From Scandinavium sp036495715 (GTDB taxonomy: Bacteria > Pseudomonadota > Gammaproteobacteria > Enterobacterales > Enterobacteriaceae), in contig DASXML010000076.1 of assembly GCA_036495715.1 (NCBI GenBank), positions 166,111 through 230,110 of the forward strand: 64,000 bases of DNA, read 5' to 3'. The number at the start of each line of letters is the position of its first letter. The first letter of the stretch is position 1. A program made the translations under genes and the position numbers. Below are positions 53,209 to 61,329 of this stretch, piece after piece. The notes beneath the pieces are model-generated. The model ran no database searches. It saw nothing but the letters and a program-made list of their open reading frames with translations, and was not told where the DNA came from.

Positions 53209-53915
53209 CAGTTCGCAGCGGCACGCAAGAAGGCGTGAACCAGCGGCGCCGGACGCCCCTCCAGCGCATTGCGCTCATGCTGAAACAGCGTCGCAACAAA
53301 GAACGGATGGGTAATCAGTTCCACGGCGCGAATTTCACCCTCTTCATCCCAACCCGTTACCCGCAGCGCCCCTTCTTCAAGCTCTGTAGCAAACTCAGAT
53401 GAAATGCCGTAGTTGCAATGATAACCCTCTTCAATGCTCAGCCGTCCATAGGCTTTCGCAATCAACGTGTTAGCACGCAGCTCAATAACATCGGATTTTT
53501 CCACCAGCGAACAACTCAACGGCGCAATCACCATTCGTCCTTCGGTGTCACTTTCTGCATGCGCGGCATCGCTCCAGCCCAGCACGTTGCGAGCGTATTC
53601 GATGATCGCATGTTGGAAACCACCGCAAGTACCCAGGAATGGAAGGCTGTTTTCACGGGCATAACGGATGGCAATGAACGCTCCTTCGACATTTTTATAA
53701 GGGCTGGCAGGAACCAGCCAAATAGCATCGTAACCCACCAAATCGTCAGCGCTGCTGATATCGCTCGTGGCCACCCAATCATAATCGGCAGTCAGCTCCT
53801 GAACGGCAGCGGCGTCATCAATTGCCAAGGGGATTGCCTGATGGGCGATAACCTCTGAATTGAAGTCGCCGACCAGCGCTATTCGCAGTGTTTTTTTATT
53901 CGAAGCGTGTTCCAT
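53208..53915 (-). CDS. Class I glutamine amidotransferase-like protein (CTP-synthase C-terminal-related)
   Basis: 235 residues corresponding only to the glutaminase half of CTP synthase. The nucleophile Cys97 is present in LGTCGGFQH, where some relatives reportedly carry selenocysteine, and the catalytic-type His203 is in THPFFVATL. The residue two after His, normally Glu in the C-H-E triad (HPE), is Phe here, so classical glutaminase activity is doubtful. Function unknown; no CTP-synthetase domain adjoins it. Monocistronic between nimT and a DUF523 gene; no E. coli K-12 counterpart at this place. Confidence 0.82.
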   Translation of the reverse strand: MEHASNKKTLRIALVGDFNSEVIAHQAIPLAIDDAAAVQELTADYDWVATSDISSADDLVGYDAIWLVPASPYKNVEGAFIAIRYARENSLPFLGTCGGFQHAIIEYARNVLGWSDAAHAESDTEGRMVIAPLSCSLVEKSDVIELRANTLIAKAYGRLSIEEGYHCNYGISSEFATELEEGALRVTGWDEEGEIRAVELITHPFFVATLFQHERNALEGRPAPLVHAFLRAAAN

Positions 53916-54072
53916 GAAGGGATCCTTATGCTGTGCAGTTTACGGACTACATAAGGAACACCAGCCTACCGGGGTTTTACTCATAGAACAATCCCCAGAA
54001 TGAGCAAGTGGCGATCGTTTCATCTCTTTGCGGAACGTATTACTCTTTAAAGGGCAAACAAATGGAGTTGAG

Positions 54073-54573
54073 ATGAAAACGAAGATCCTGGTCAGTGCCT
54101 GTCTGATGGGCCATCCGGTGCGTTACAACGCCAGCGCCAAAACTGCTTTGGGGGAGCTTCTGCACACACTGCACGCCGAAAATCGGCTGGTTACCCATTG
54201 CCCGGAACTCGCCGCCGGGCTTCCCACGCCGCGAGCACCCGCAGAAATTTTCTCCGCTCAGGGTACACAAGTTATGTCGGGTCAGGCGCGGATTATTGAA
54301 AATACGGGCGCTGACGTCACCGAACACTATCAACTTGCCGCATGGCTGGCTTTAAAGGCTGCGCAAACAGCAGGCTGTCGCGCCGCGTTGTTGACGGATG
54401 GCAGTCCGACTTGTGGCAGCACAGAAATTTATGACGGTAGCTTTAGCGGCAGAAAAATTGCGGGCAGTGGCGTGGCGGCCGCTTTGCTTCGTCAGCACGG
54501 TATTGTCGTCTTTTCACACGAACAGATCCCGGAACTGCTGACGTGGATTGCTCAACAGGAGGAGGAAGAATGA
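54073..54573 (+). CDS. DUF523-family protein
   Basis: 166 residues, matching the DUF523 family: KILVSACLMGHPVRYN at the N terminus, CPELAAGLPTPR, and LLTDGSPTCGS, each with a conserved Cys, which suggests a metal or iron-sulfur site. Some family members are fused to DUF1722; relatives include the YbbK-like proteins. Function not established. ATG at 54073 follows GGAG. Its stop overlaps the yeaO start, forming a two-gene unit. Confidence 0.82.
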   Translation: MKTKILVSACLMGHPVRYNASAKTALGELLHTLHAENRLVTHCPELAAGLPTPRAPAEIFSAQGTQVMSGQARIIENTGADVTEHYQLAAWLALKAAQTAGCRAALLTDGSPTCGSTEIYDGSFSGRKIAGSGVAAALLRQHGIVVFSHEQIPELLTWIAQQEEEE

Positions 54574-54920
54574 TCCAGTGCAAACGCGTTTACGACACGG
54601 CTGCGCCAGAAGACGGTTATCGGGTGTTAGTCGACAGGCTCTGGCCCCGAGGCATAAAAAAAGAGACTCTGGCTTATAACGAATGGTGCAAAACGCTGAC
54701 ACCTTCAACGGAACTGCGCAACGCCTTTCACGGCGAGGCCGTCGATTTCGCAGGTTTTAGCGAGCTTTATCGCGCCGAATTACAACCAAATCGGGCGGAA
54801 GGCATACGCCTTGCGCATCTTGCACAACAACAAACGCTAACCCTGCTCTATGGTGCAAGGAACACCGAACAAAATCATGCATTGGTCCTGGCAGAGTGGC
54901 TACGCGGTCTTACCCGGTAA
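54570..54920 (+). CDS. yeaO: YeaO, DUF488 protein
   Basis: 116 residues, DUF488 family: VLVDRLWPRGIKKE and LTLLYGARNTEQNHA are the defining blocks. Function unknown in E. coli. ATG at 54570 overlaps the preceding stop (ATGA) with GGAGG four bases upstream. The 3' end overlaps the next gene on the minus strand by 11 bases. Confidence 0.9.
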   Translation: MIQCKRVYDTAAPEDGYRVLVDRLWPRGIKKETLAYNEWCKTLTPSTELRNAFHGEAVDFAGFSELYRAELQPNRAEGIRLAHLAQQQTLTLLYGARNTEQNHALVLAEWLRGLTR

Positions 54921-55215
54921 CTTTTTCGAGTTCTTCGGCTGGGAGCGTATCTGGCGTGAGCGGCATTAAATGTTCAGGACGAACAAACGCGAATCCGACC
55001 TGACCGTCAACCGATTGAATATCCCCGGTCACCAGCCACAGCGCACGCTGTGCTTCACGCGGTAATTCAGTCACCACGCCATTCACTGGATTCAGAAGAC
55101 GCTCACCCGGCTGACACAATGCAAATAGCGACACAGACTTACCGATATTGGCCCGGCCTGCGGGCGTACGGGCCGCGATGATCATCGCCAGAGTGCCCGG
55201 TTTAAGCTGAAACAT
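54910..55215 (-). CDS. Conserved hypothetical protein
   Basis: 101 residues from ATG 55215 (FQLKPGTLAMIIAARTP) with no signal peptide or membrane segment. A short basic/aliphatic beta-rich N terminus and an acidic end (LPAEELEKVTG). I do not recognise the family. It overlaps yeaO tail to tail by 11 bases and is 69 bases from yoaF, same strand, so they may share a transcript. Confidence 0.65.
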   Translation of the reverse strand: MFQLKPGTLAMIIAARTPAGRANIGKSVSLFALCQPGERLLNPVNGVVTELPREAQRALWLVTGDIQSVDGQVGFAFVRPEHLMPLTPDTLPAEELEKVTG

Positions 55216-55284
55216 GCTGCTCTCACACAATCTGATTTTAAGATTAATCTTATCATTGATTGTATCCTGGAGAGCAGCATGCTG

Positions 55285-55527
55285 TCACGAATGCGAATGG
55301 TCGCGACGGTATAACGTCCATTCGTCAATCACTTCGCCACTCGGCAGTTTGCAGTCAGTACGCACGCCCTGAGGCGTTTGCACTGGCACTTCCGTCCCGC
55401 CTTTTTGCAAGCAGTAGACTGACGCAGGGTTTGCCATGCCCATGTTTGGCGGTGGCGGCGCGTCGTTTTCTTTTGCATGGGAACAACCTGCCAGCACAAG
55501 TGGCAGTAATAATCCGGCGTATTTCAT
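55285..55527 (-). CDS. yoaF: YoaF, DUF333 lipoprotein
   Basis: 80-residue lipoprotein: short signal with lipobox LAGC (Cys15), then GMANPASVYCLQKGG and CKLPSGEVIDEWTLYRRDH, the DUF333/hemolysin-like block. Function unknown. In E. coli yoaF is also next to yeaP (dgcP). Divergent from dgcP with about 300 bases between. Confidence 0.93.
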   Translation of the reverse strand: MKYAGLLLPLVLAGCSHAKENDAPPPPNMGMANPASVYCLQKGGTEVPVQTPQGVRTDCKLPSGEVIDEWTLYRRDHSHS

Positions 55528-55609
55528 TGAGATAGGATCCTTTAAATGCGGCTAATTTGCCTTAATCTTCACTATTTCTTCATTTTAACTGCACTTTTGC
55601 AACTTAAAT

Positions 55610-55692
55610 TAGGCGTGTTCTCACATTGACCAGAGAACACATCATTCCATAATCAATGAGTTTTGCCCCGTCTTCCCCGGCGGGGCTTTTTT
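55610..55692 (+). ncRNA. Candidate small RNA between yoaF and dgcP
   Basis: A perfect 8-bp hairpin GTGTTCTC/GAGAACAC (55615-55640) is followed by an unstructured linker and a GCCCCG/CGGGGC terminator stem (55665-55686) with a TTTTTT tail. Nothing on the plus strand upstream needs this terminator, since yoaF is on the other strand. Hairpin, linker, Rho-independent terminator is the layout of Hfq-type sRNAs. It may instead be an attenuator in a dgcP leader. I recognise no known sRNA. Confidence 0.45.
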
Positions 55693-55828
55693 ATGTTGCA
55701 ATGTCATCTCATTCTCGCCCTTTTGATGTATAAAATTTGATGTATTCATGGTTTACTATCAGGAGATAGTCGATATTTTCAGCATAGCGTGCAGCCTTTC
55801 GCTGTCAGTGCACGGGAGTTTTCAGTTC

Positions 55829-56836
55829 ATGTCAGATATTATTCTCGCCCGCGTTTCCCAAACCCTCGCCACCGAACAATCACTCGAAAGCCTCGTGCGT
55901 CAACTGCTGGAAATGCTTGAATTGGTCACGCATATGGAATCGACCTATCTGACCAAAATCGACAGCACTACACGCTTACAGCATATTGTCTATGCACGTA
56001 ACAGCAGTGAAATGCAGATCCCCGAAGGCTTTTCGCTGCCGTGGGATGACACGCTATGCAAACGTGCAGTCGATGAACAACACTATTTCAGCAATGATGT
56101 TGATACTCGCTGGCAGGATTGCCAGGCCGCTCAGTCACTGGGCATCAATACCTTTTTCACTACGCCGGTACATTTGGCCGATGGTTCGCTGTACGGCACG
56201 CTTTGCGCGTCTAGCCGCGACAGGCACAGCTACAGCATCAACAGCGAGCATGTGTTGCAGCTGTTTGCCAGTTTGATTGCCCGTTACATTGAAAAAGAGT
56301 CATTGGTCATGCAGCTGCGCGAAGCCAATGCGGCACTTGTCGCCCACTCCTACACTGACGCATTGACCGGCCTTGCCAATCGCCGCGCCGTTTATGAACA
56401 CCTTGATGCGTTGTTTGAACGTTCACGTCGCAACCATTCGCGCGTGCTGATAGCGTTTATCGATCTCGATGATTTCAAAGAAATTAATGATATTCACGGT
56501 CATCAGGTTGGGGATGCGTTTTTAATTCAGGTCGGTCAGCGACTCGCTTCGGTGATGCGTAGCGAAGATATTGTCGGTCGTCTTGGTGGCGATGAATTCC
56601 TGGTCGCCTGCGAAATCACGTCCAGTGGTCAGAAACTGCCATTTATCGAGCAGTTACGCCGTCAGATTCACGGGCATTATCAAATTGGCGGTCACAGCCT
56701 GCATTACCCTGGCGCGAGTATCGGCGCGATTGACGTCAGCCCGCATGAGATGGATGCAGAAAGCGCTATCCAGGCAGCAGATGCGGCAATGTATCTCGAT
56801 AAAAAAGCCCGTCAGCGAGTTGTTGTCGCGTCCTGA
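55829..56836 (+). CDS. dgcP: Diguanylate cyclase DgcP (YeaP)
   Basis: Cytoplasmic c-di-GMP synthase, 335 residues: N-terminal GAF domain (about 15-150) and C-terminal GGDEF domain with the active motif RLGGDEF. RSED five residues before GGDEF is a complete inhibitory I-site (RxxD), so product feedback is expected. ATG at 55829 corresponds to E. coli MSDQIIARVSQ; GGGAG is about ten bases upstream and the frame opens much earlier without similarity. Its end overlaps the next cyclase tail to tail by 25 bases. Confidence 0.93.
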   Translation: MSDIILARVSQTLATEQSLESLVRQLLEMLELVTHMESTYLTKIDSTTRLQHIVYARNSSEMQIPEGFSLPWDDTLCKRAVDEQHYFSNDVDTRWQDCQAAQSLGINTFFTTPVHLADGSLYGTLCASSRDRHSYSINSEHVLQLFASLIARYIEKESLVMQLREANAALVAHSYTDALTGLANRRAVYEHLDALFERSRRNHSRVLIAFIDLDDFKEINDIHGHQVGDAFLIQVGQRLASVMRSEDIVGRLGGDEFLVACEITSSGQKLPFIEQLRRQIHGHYQIGGHSLHYPGASIGAIDVSPHEMDAESAIQAADAAMYLDKKARQRVVVAS

Positions 56837-58299
56837 CGCGACTGCTTCATCCGATACATATCCACATCGGCCTGTTGAATGGTGGCGTCCAGATCGTCAT
56901 GATACCGCGCAATTCCCCACGAAACTGAAAGGTGCACCACCTCACCGCTGGCCATAAAATCATACGCAGAGATATCCTCCGCCACTCGCCCTGCAATAGC
57001 GTGCGCGACCTCTAATCCCGTTTGGTACAATAAAATTACAAACTCATCGCCGCCGGTACGAATGACCAAATCCTTCACATCCCGTACATTGGACATCATC
57101 CGTTGGGCAATAACCTGCAACGCCCTGTCGCCGGTGCCGTGTCCCCAGGTATCGTTGATGGATTTAAACTTGTTGCAGTCCATCAGGATAACCACCGGGT
57201 AATCACTGATGCGCATTCGTACAATCTCAAGAATCCTACGTGTAAAGCAACCCGTGAGCGAATCGGTATAATGTTTGATGTCATTTTGATTGAAACGACG
57301 ACGCAGTGAGCAGGCCATCAGCAGAAAGATTAACGGCGCCAGAAGGACTGCCGCTCTGCCCTGTGGATCGTTGAGCACAAACAGATACACCGGCAACACA
57401 TAGCGGTACTGATATTTGTCCGAGATGGGGCGAATTGTCGCTTCACTCAGCCAGAAACAATTTTTCGTCAGGCATAGCGACGTCTTCGTCGGCACGTTGA
57501 TCAGTTCAACCATCAGCGCCGCAGGGAGTTTCCCGCCAAATGATTCCAACATCGCTGCCCGCATCTCACTCAATGAATGATCATAAAGCAGATAACCCAC
57601 AATACGGTCAGACACCCCTGCTCCCGATAAATCATAGATATAACTGATGACGCTATACGCCTGTTCGCCGGTAATGCGATCGGTGTAAAAAGGGGTCGAA
57701 CTCCCCGCTCGCTTGCTCACATCTTTTTGCAGCAAACGGTCATAGAATGACTCTGGCGGTTTAAAGAAGGCCGCCGGATCGGCCGCCATCTTAGAATCAC
57801 TAAAATGGAAAGGAATGGAGTCACGCGGGTCAAACCAGTAAAACCAGCTCGCGTCATGGGCGATGATGTACCGGTGTGCATCGAAGCGTCCGGGATTGAT
57901 AGCGTTGATTTTATGACGAACAAATTCGGCGGCGGCATACATGCAGCTGGCATTCAGGTCCAGCGTACGGGAAACCACCGTACCGGAATCGGGATCGAGC
58001 CGCTGTGAATTACCGTTGATGGCCCAGTTTTCGCCGTCTCGTGGGACAAAGGCCGAAAGCCCGCCGCACTCTCGAGTTCCACGGATTTGCTGAAAGCGCA
58101 CCCCCGTCGCATCGGCGATCAATTCATTGTCGTTGAATACCGATATCACCTGCGTGACCAGAGTATTCATGCGTTCGTTGACTTCTGCCATCCGTTTTTG
58201 ATGAGCAAAAACAACGTAAAGCGTAACGCACAGCAGCGTAATAGCCGCCGATATCAGCAGTGCCTGTCGTTTTCGTAACGCATCCTGGACATTCTTCAC
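56812..58299 (-). CDS. Membrane-bound diguanylate cyclase with periplasmic sensor domain
   Basis: 495 residues: transmembrane helix at about 13-31, a large periplasmic region to about residue 315, a second helix near RAAVLLAPLIFLLMACS, then a GGDEF domain with the active motif TGGDEF. The I-site position reads DVKD, so the RxxD inhibitory motif is missing. The periplasmic region has several Cys and resembles CHASE/CSS-like sensors only loosely; ligand unknown. The topology is like E. coli DgcJ, but the sensor is different, so it is not named. Faces dgcP with a 25-base tail overlap. Confidence 0.85.
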   Translation of the reverse strand: MKNVQDALRKRQALLISAAITLLCVTLYVVFAHQKRMAEVNERMNTLVTQVISVFNDNELIADATGVRFQQIRGTRECGGLSAFVPRDGENWAINGNSQRLDPDSGTVVSRTLDLNASCMYAAAEFVRHKINAINPGRFDAHRYIIAHDASWFYWFDPRDSIPFHFSDSKMAADPAAFFKPPESFYDRLLQKDVSKRAGSSTPFYTDRITGEQAYSVISYIYDLSGAGVSDRIVGYLLYDHSLSEMRAAMLESFGGKLPAALMVELINVPTKTSLCLTKNCFWLSEATIRPISDKYQYRYVLPVYLFVLNDPQGRAAVLLAPLIFLLMACSLRRRFNQNDIKHYTDSLTGCFTRRILEIVRMRISDYPVVILMDCNKFKSINDTWGHGTGDRALQVIAQRMMSNVRDVKDLVIRTGGDEFVILLYQTGLEVAHAIAGRVAEDISAYDFMASGEVVHLSVSWGIARYHDDLDATIQQADVDMYRMKQSRQDATTTR

Positions 58300-58387
58300 A
58301 ACGGCACCACTGACAAAATAGTCTTAATATTCAGGTACAATTTAGCGGGAAAAGGAGACGAGCGCCATCATAGCGACGGCTTAAATT

Positions 58388-58648
58388 TCAGGACTCGCGG
58401 GCGGGATCTAACAGTAACTGCCCCAATGGAATCGCACTGAGCAGCGTAAAGACGACGCTGTAAACCAGCACCCTCACCGCTTGCATTATTCGCATCGAGG
58501 CCGAGCCGCTGTCGTACGGAAAATCAGACGCCTGCACCGTGGTGCCGAATGCTGCATGGCCGACAAGCGCCAGTGCGATAACAAAAATGGCAACCAGTGC
58601 CAAAATAAAGCGTTTCCCTTTCTTCGTTTTGTATTGTTCCAGCTGCAT
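58388..58648 (-). CDS. Small two-helix membrane protein
   Basis: 86 residues from ATG 58648 (QLEQYKTKKGKR, a basic cytoplasmic start). Two hydrophobic segments (FILALVAIFVIALALVGHA and VRVLVYSVVFTLLSAIPLG) separated by a short polar loop. Family not recognised. The frame remains open 71 codons upstream, but that part is low-quality sequence overlapping the promoter gap. GAGAAG lies six bases before the ATG. Confidence 0.65.
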   Translation of the reverse strand: MQLEQYKTKKGKRFILALVAIFVIALALVGHAAFGTTVQASDFPYDSGSASMRIMQAVRVLVYSVVFTLLSAIPLGQLLLDPARES

Positions 58649-58924
58649 TACAGACTTCTCTGATGTGATTTTCCGCCGTATTTCTAACACTAAATTAACC
58701 CTGCGGATATCAGTTTTTGATACTGAATGACACCCGCCTTTTTTTGCGCAAAAAATCGCGTCAACACGCGACACATCTACTCCTGGTAAAGAAAAACAAA
58801 AGCACTTTTGGTGATTTATAATTAAGGGATGTGAGGATCTTCTCACATCAGTTTCTCTCATTGTGCTTAACCCATTTTGGTTTAAGACGATGAATTCACG
58901 CAGTGAACACTGAGGAATACCATT

Positions 58925-59320
58925 ATGAGTTTATTCAACCAGGTGGCAGGCATGTTCGGCGGCCAGGATGGACAGGCAGCTAATTATCAGGCCATTTTAG
59001 CCTGGATCAATGAGCAAGGCGGTGTGTCTGGGCTTATCGCTAAGTTTCAGCAAGGGGGATTGGGCGCAGTTGTCGAATCCTGGATTAGCACCGGTTCGAA
59101 TCAGCCGGTTTCTGGCGATCAGATAACGGATGCGCTGGGCTCTCCGGCAGTCGCCGATCTCGCGGCCAAACTGGGCATCGATCCGCAAACAGCATCGAAT
59201 CTGATTGCTGAACATCTGCCAAAAGTGGTCGACACGCTTTCCCCTGATGGGCAGGTGAACGACAACCAGGATCTCCTCTCAGAGGGTCTTGGCCTGCTCA
59301 AGGGCAAACTCTTTAGCTGA
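58925..59320 (+). CDS. YidB-family protein (DUF937)
   Basis: 131 residues, similar along its length to E. coli YidB: YQAILAWINEQGGVSGLIAKF, GLGAVVESWIS and the end LLKGKLFS (shown in short blocks). Helical, no signal peptide; function unknown. A paralogue of the yidB gene that in E. coli lies near gyrB, so this is an extra or relocated copy. GAGGA is nine bases before the ATG. Confidence 0.85.
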   Translation: MSLFNQVAGMFGGQDGQAANYQAILAWINEQGGVSGLIAKFQQGGLGAVVESWISTGSNQPVSGDQITDALGSPAVADLAAKLGIDPQTASNLIAEHLPKVVDTLSPDGQVNDNQDLLSEGLGLLKGKLFS

Positions 59321-59345
59321 GGCGATTATGCGGTAAACAGGCATA

Positions 59346-59370
59346 AAAAAACCGCCCAATGGGCGGTTAA
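59346..59370 (-). terminator. Terminator of the 59386-59613 gene
   Basis: AACCGCCC/GGGCGGTT 8-bp stem with a 3-base loop; minus-strand tail TTTTTTATG. It could also act weakly for the YidB-like gene on the plus strand. Confidence 0.88.
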
Positions 59371-59385
59371 CGGGACATGCAGTTT

Positions 59386-59613
59386 TTACAGGTACTTTTC
59401 TGCTGCTTTGAGAATATCTTCTGCAGCAAGTTCTCTGTCTGTGGCGACGTGGTAAACGTTGTGATCGCCGGTTAGAGAAGGAAAACTGGCAGACATTATT
59501 TTCAATGTTGCCTCCTCTCCATTCGGGTATTCACGACGTATTGACGTTTCTTCTGGCATCACGGAAACGACGACAAGCGGTTCAGCGTTAAAAAACACGA
59601 GCACTTTTTTCAT
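59386..59613 (-). CDS. Small hypothetical protein
   Basis: 75 residues from ATG 59613, behind GGAG five bases upstream. Sequence KKVLVFFNAEPLVVVSV suggests a beta strand-rich start, with an acidic helical end (ELAAEDILKAAEKYL). No signal, no Cys motif. Family not recognised. It has its own terminator. Confidence 0.65.
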   Translation of the reverse strand: MKKVLVFFNAEPLVVVSVMPEETSIRREYPNGEEATLKIMSASFPSLTGDHNVYHVATDRELAAEDILKAAEKYL

Positions 59614-59689
59614 TCGTTCTCCGGATTCGGAAGAAAAGTCCGTCACCTGTCCCAAAAATATTCTTTATCTGATGACGATAGTCTGTATT

Positions 59690-59878
59690 TTATTTTCTGA
59701 TTTCAGCAGAAATAGAGACAGGTCGTTGCCAGGTATAAATATTATCGAAGGTGACCATTGCTGATTTGCAAAAAATACATTTCGCACCAAACGGATTTTT
59801 TTCAGAAACATCGAAGGATGAAGTCCGATATTGTGAACCGTGGCAGCAAGGGCAGCGGAAGTGAATTGAATCAGTAAT
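59690..59878 (-). CDS. ymcF: YmcF-like small zinc-finger cold-shock protein with ATT start
   Basis: 62 codons beginning at ATT 59878, with GAGGG seven bases upstream and ending at 59690. Sequence FRCPCCHGSQYRTS and AKCIFCKSAMVTFDN has two CxxC pairs for zinc. E. coli YmcF, also 62 residues, lies immediately downstream of cspG and starts at the equivalent codon; cold-shock small proteins of this type have been reported with non-ATG starts. The only ATG/GTG starts in this frame lie inside the csp coding region. 10 bases downstream of the csp gene, so co-transcribed. Confidence 0.75.
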   Translation of the reverse strand: MTDSIHFRCPCCHGSQYRTSSFDVSEKNPFGAKCIFCKSAMVTFDNIYTWQRPVSISAEIRK

Positions 59879-59888
59879 ATTCAGGCCC

Positions 59889-60101
59889 TCAACGCGGCAC
59901 CACGTTGACAGCTGAAGGACCTTTAGGACCTGCTTCAACGGAGAATTCAACTTCTTGATTTTCGTTCAGAGTACGGAAATCGTTGCTCTGGATAGCAGAG
60001 AAATGTACGAAGACATCTTTGCTGCCGTCTGCTGGAGTGATAAAACCGAAGCCTTTATCAGCGTTAAACCATTTTACTAAACCAGTCATTTTAGTAGACA
60101 T
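59889..60101 (-). CDS. CspA-family cold-shock protein (CspG/CspI-like)
   Basis: 70-residue OB-fold RNA chaperone. RNA-binding motifs RNP1 KGFGFIT and RNP2 VFVHFSAIQ are intact. TLNENQEVEF places it nearest CspG/CspI; the downstream ymcF homologue supports CspG. Cold shock proteins of this group melt mRNA structure after a temperature drop. A long leader precedes it. Confidence 0.93.
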   Translation of the reverse strand: MSTKMTGLVKWFNADKGFGFITPADGSKDVFVHFSAIQSNDFRTLNENQEVEFSVEAGPKGPSAVNVVPR

Positions 60102-60431
60102 ATATATTTACCTTTGATTTTTATTTCGCCCGTAGGCAGTGCTGGTTTGAAAAAACTGTTGAGTCTAAGAAACGATGCTAAAAGCTAAGAAAACTGAAGA
60201 AGGACATCAAGGAGAGAAAATGATGAGAACGACTTAAGAGAACTGTTTCAGATAACGCGCATGTTCAAACCGATGACGCATTAACGCATGATTAACTTTA
60301 CTTAGCAAGGTTTATCTCAGATAGTTTTCCCAGAGGCGGGAAAAAGTCTTAATGTTAAAAATAAAAAAATGAATGAGGGCTTTTCAAGAGCCTTTGAGTT
60401 ATTGTTTTGCGCCAACATAAAAGGAATACAC
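60102..60431. other. Divergent promoter region and csp leader
   Basis: 330 bases without a gene, separating the csp gene (minus) from the zinc-ribbon gene (plus). cspA-type genes have 5' leaders of about 150 bases that act as RNA thermometers, and AAAGG stands eight bases before the csp ATG; I cannot locate a convincing cold box or promoter by eye. The plus-strand side is AT-rich near 60340-60370. Confidence 0.4.
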
Positions 60432-60602
60432 ATGGCTGAACGTAAAAATCGTGCACTTCGCCCTTCCCAACCTGCAGAATGTACATGCCCTAAATGTGCT
60501 AAACAGTCGATGCACAGCCCTTCCAGAATTAAAAAAAATAGTCCTTTGCTTTGTCCTTACTGCGGTACGCTCTTTTCAGCGTCGCAACTGTCCGCCAGAT
60601 AA
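60432..60602 (+). CDS. Small zinc-ribbon protein
   Basis: 56 residues from ATG 60432, with AAGGA six bases upstream. Two CxxC pairs, CPKC and CPYC, about 24 residues apart, form a zinc ribbon; the rest is basic. Resembles small YnfU-like proteins found near cold-shock genes of enterics, but I am not certain of the family. Divergent from csp. Terminator 55 bases downstream. Confidence 0.7.
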   Translation: MAERKNRALRPSQPAECTCPKCAKQSMHSPSRIKKNSPLLCPYCGTLFSASQLSAR

Positions 60603-60655
60603 TTTAGCGCTGCGGCAGTACGCTTCTGACTCAGCGAAGAGCCGCAAGCGAAAAA

Positions 60656-60682
60656 ATGGGAACCCTGAGGTTCCCTTTTTTA
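60656..60682 (+). terminator. Terminator of the zinc-ribbon gene
   Basis: GGGAACC/GGTTCCC 7-bp stem with CTGA loop and TTTTTT tail; an A-run upstream makes it potentially bidirectional for the convergent next gene. Confidence 0.9.
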
Positions 60683-60699
60683 TGCCTGACGTTCACGCA

Positions 60700-61131
60700 T
60701 CACAGCGATTTGTCGACGCTGGTGTTTGAGCCTTGGGTCAAAATACGGACCTTATCGCCCGGATTAAAAACAATTCCGCCGTTGTAATCCTGCACCACAT
60801 CAATGGTCGCCCCGGACTGCGTCTTGATCAGCAAATCCACCTTTTGCGGCGCCTGCTGAGTACTTTGATGATAACGGGAAGCACTGGCACCGGCCGCCGC
60901 ACCCGCAACGGTCATCGCGGTTTTTCCTTTACCGTTACCGAACTGATGCCCCACAACGCCACCTAAGGCGCCAGCAGCCACGGTACGAAGGGGATGATAA
61001 CGTCCGTTGCTGTCGCTAATGATGTGGCTTTGCTGAACCACACCATATTCCACCAGCGTTTTTGTCCCTGCAAAACTGGACTGGCTGGCGAAGAGCATAA
61101 AACTGATTGCGAAGAGTGCACTTTTTTTCAT
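60700..61131 (-). CDS. Glycine-zipper outer-membrane-type protein
   Basis: 143 residues with a Sec signal peptide (cleavage near SSFAG). A glycine-zipper region GALGGVVGHQFGNGKGK followed by AGAAAGA matches the SlyB/17-kDa surface antigen type, but no lipobox Cys is present, so it is not a lipoprotein. The C-terminal part VDLLIKTQSGATIDVVQD and FNPGDKVRIL resembles the SlyB tail. Envelope location inferred; specific function unknown. Confidence 0.78.
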   Translation of the reverse strand: MKKSALFAISFMLFASQSSFAGTKTLVEYGVVQQSHIISDSNGRYHPLRTVAAGALGGVVGHQFGNGKGKTAMTVAGAAAGASASRYHQSTQQAPQKVDLLIKTQSGATIDVVQDYNGGIVFNPGDKVRILTQGSNTSVDKSL

Positions 61132-61268
61132 GATGGCAACTTAATTGTCGTTTCAGAAGTACCTGTGATTCTGCCAGTCTCAGATTAATTCCTCTAAGTG
61201 ATTAATGCTGCGCCACGCATTTCAGTGAGTTCCTGTGCCCCAGATACTGTGGGTTTCCTTCGCCACAC

Positions 61269-61296
61269 TTGACACTGTTTATACATCCAGTATAAA
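61269..61296 (+). promoter_or_regulatory. LexA-controlled promoter of msgA
   Basis: -35 TTGACA (61269-61274) and -10 TATAAA (61291-61296) are separated by exactly 16 bases, and those 16 bases, CTGTTTATACATCCAG, are a LexA box with one mismatch to CTGT-N8-ACAG. A bound LexA would cover the whole promoter. Confidence 0.85.
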
Positions 61297-61329
61297 ACTA
61301 TACCTCTAAAAAGTACTAAGGAAAAAGTC

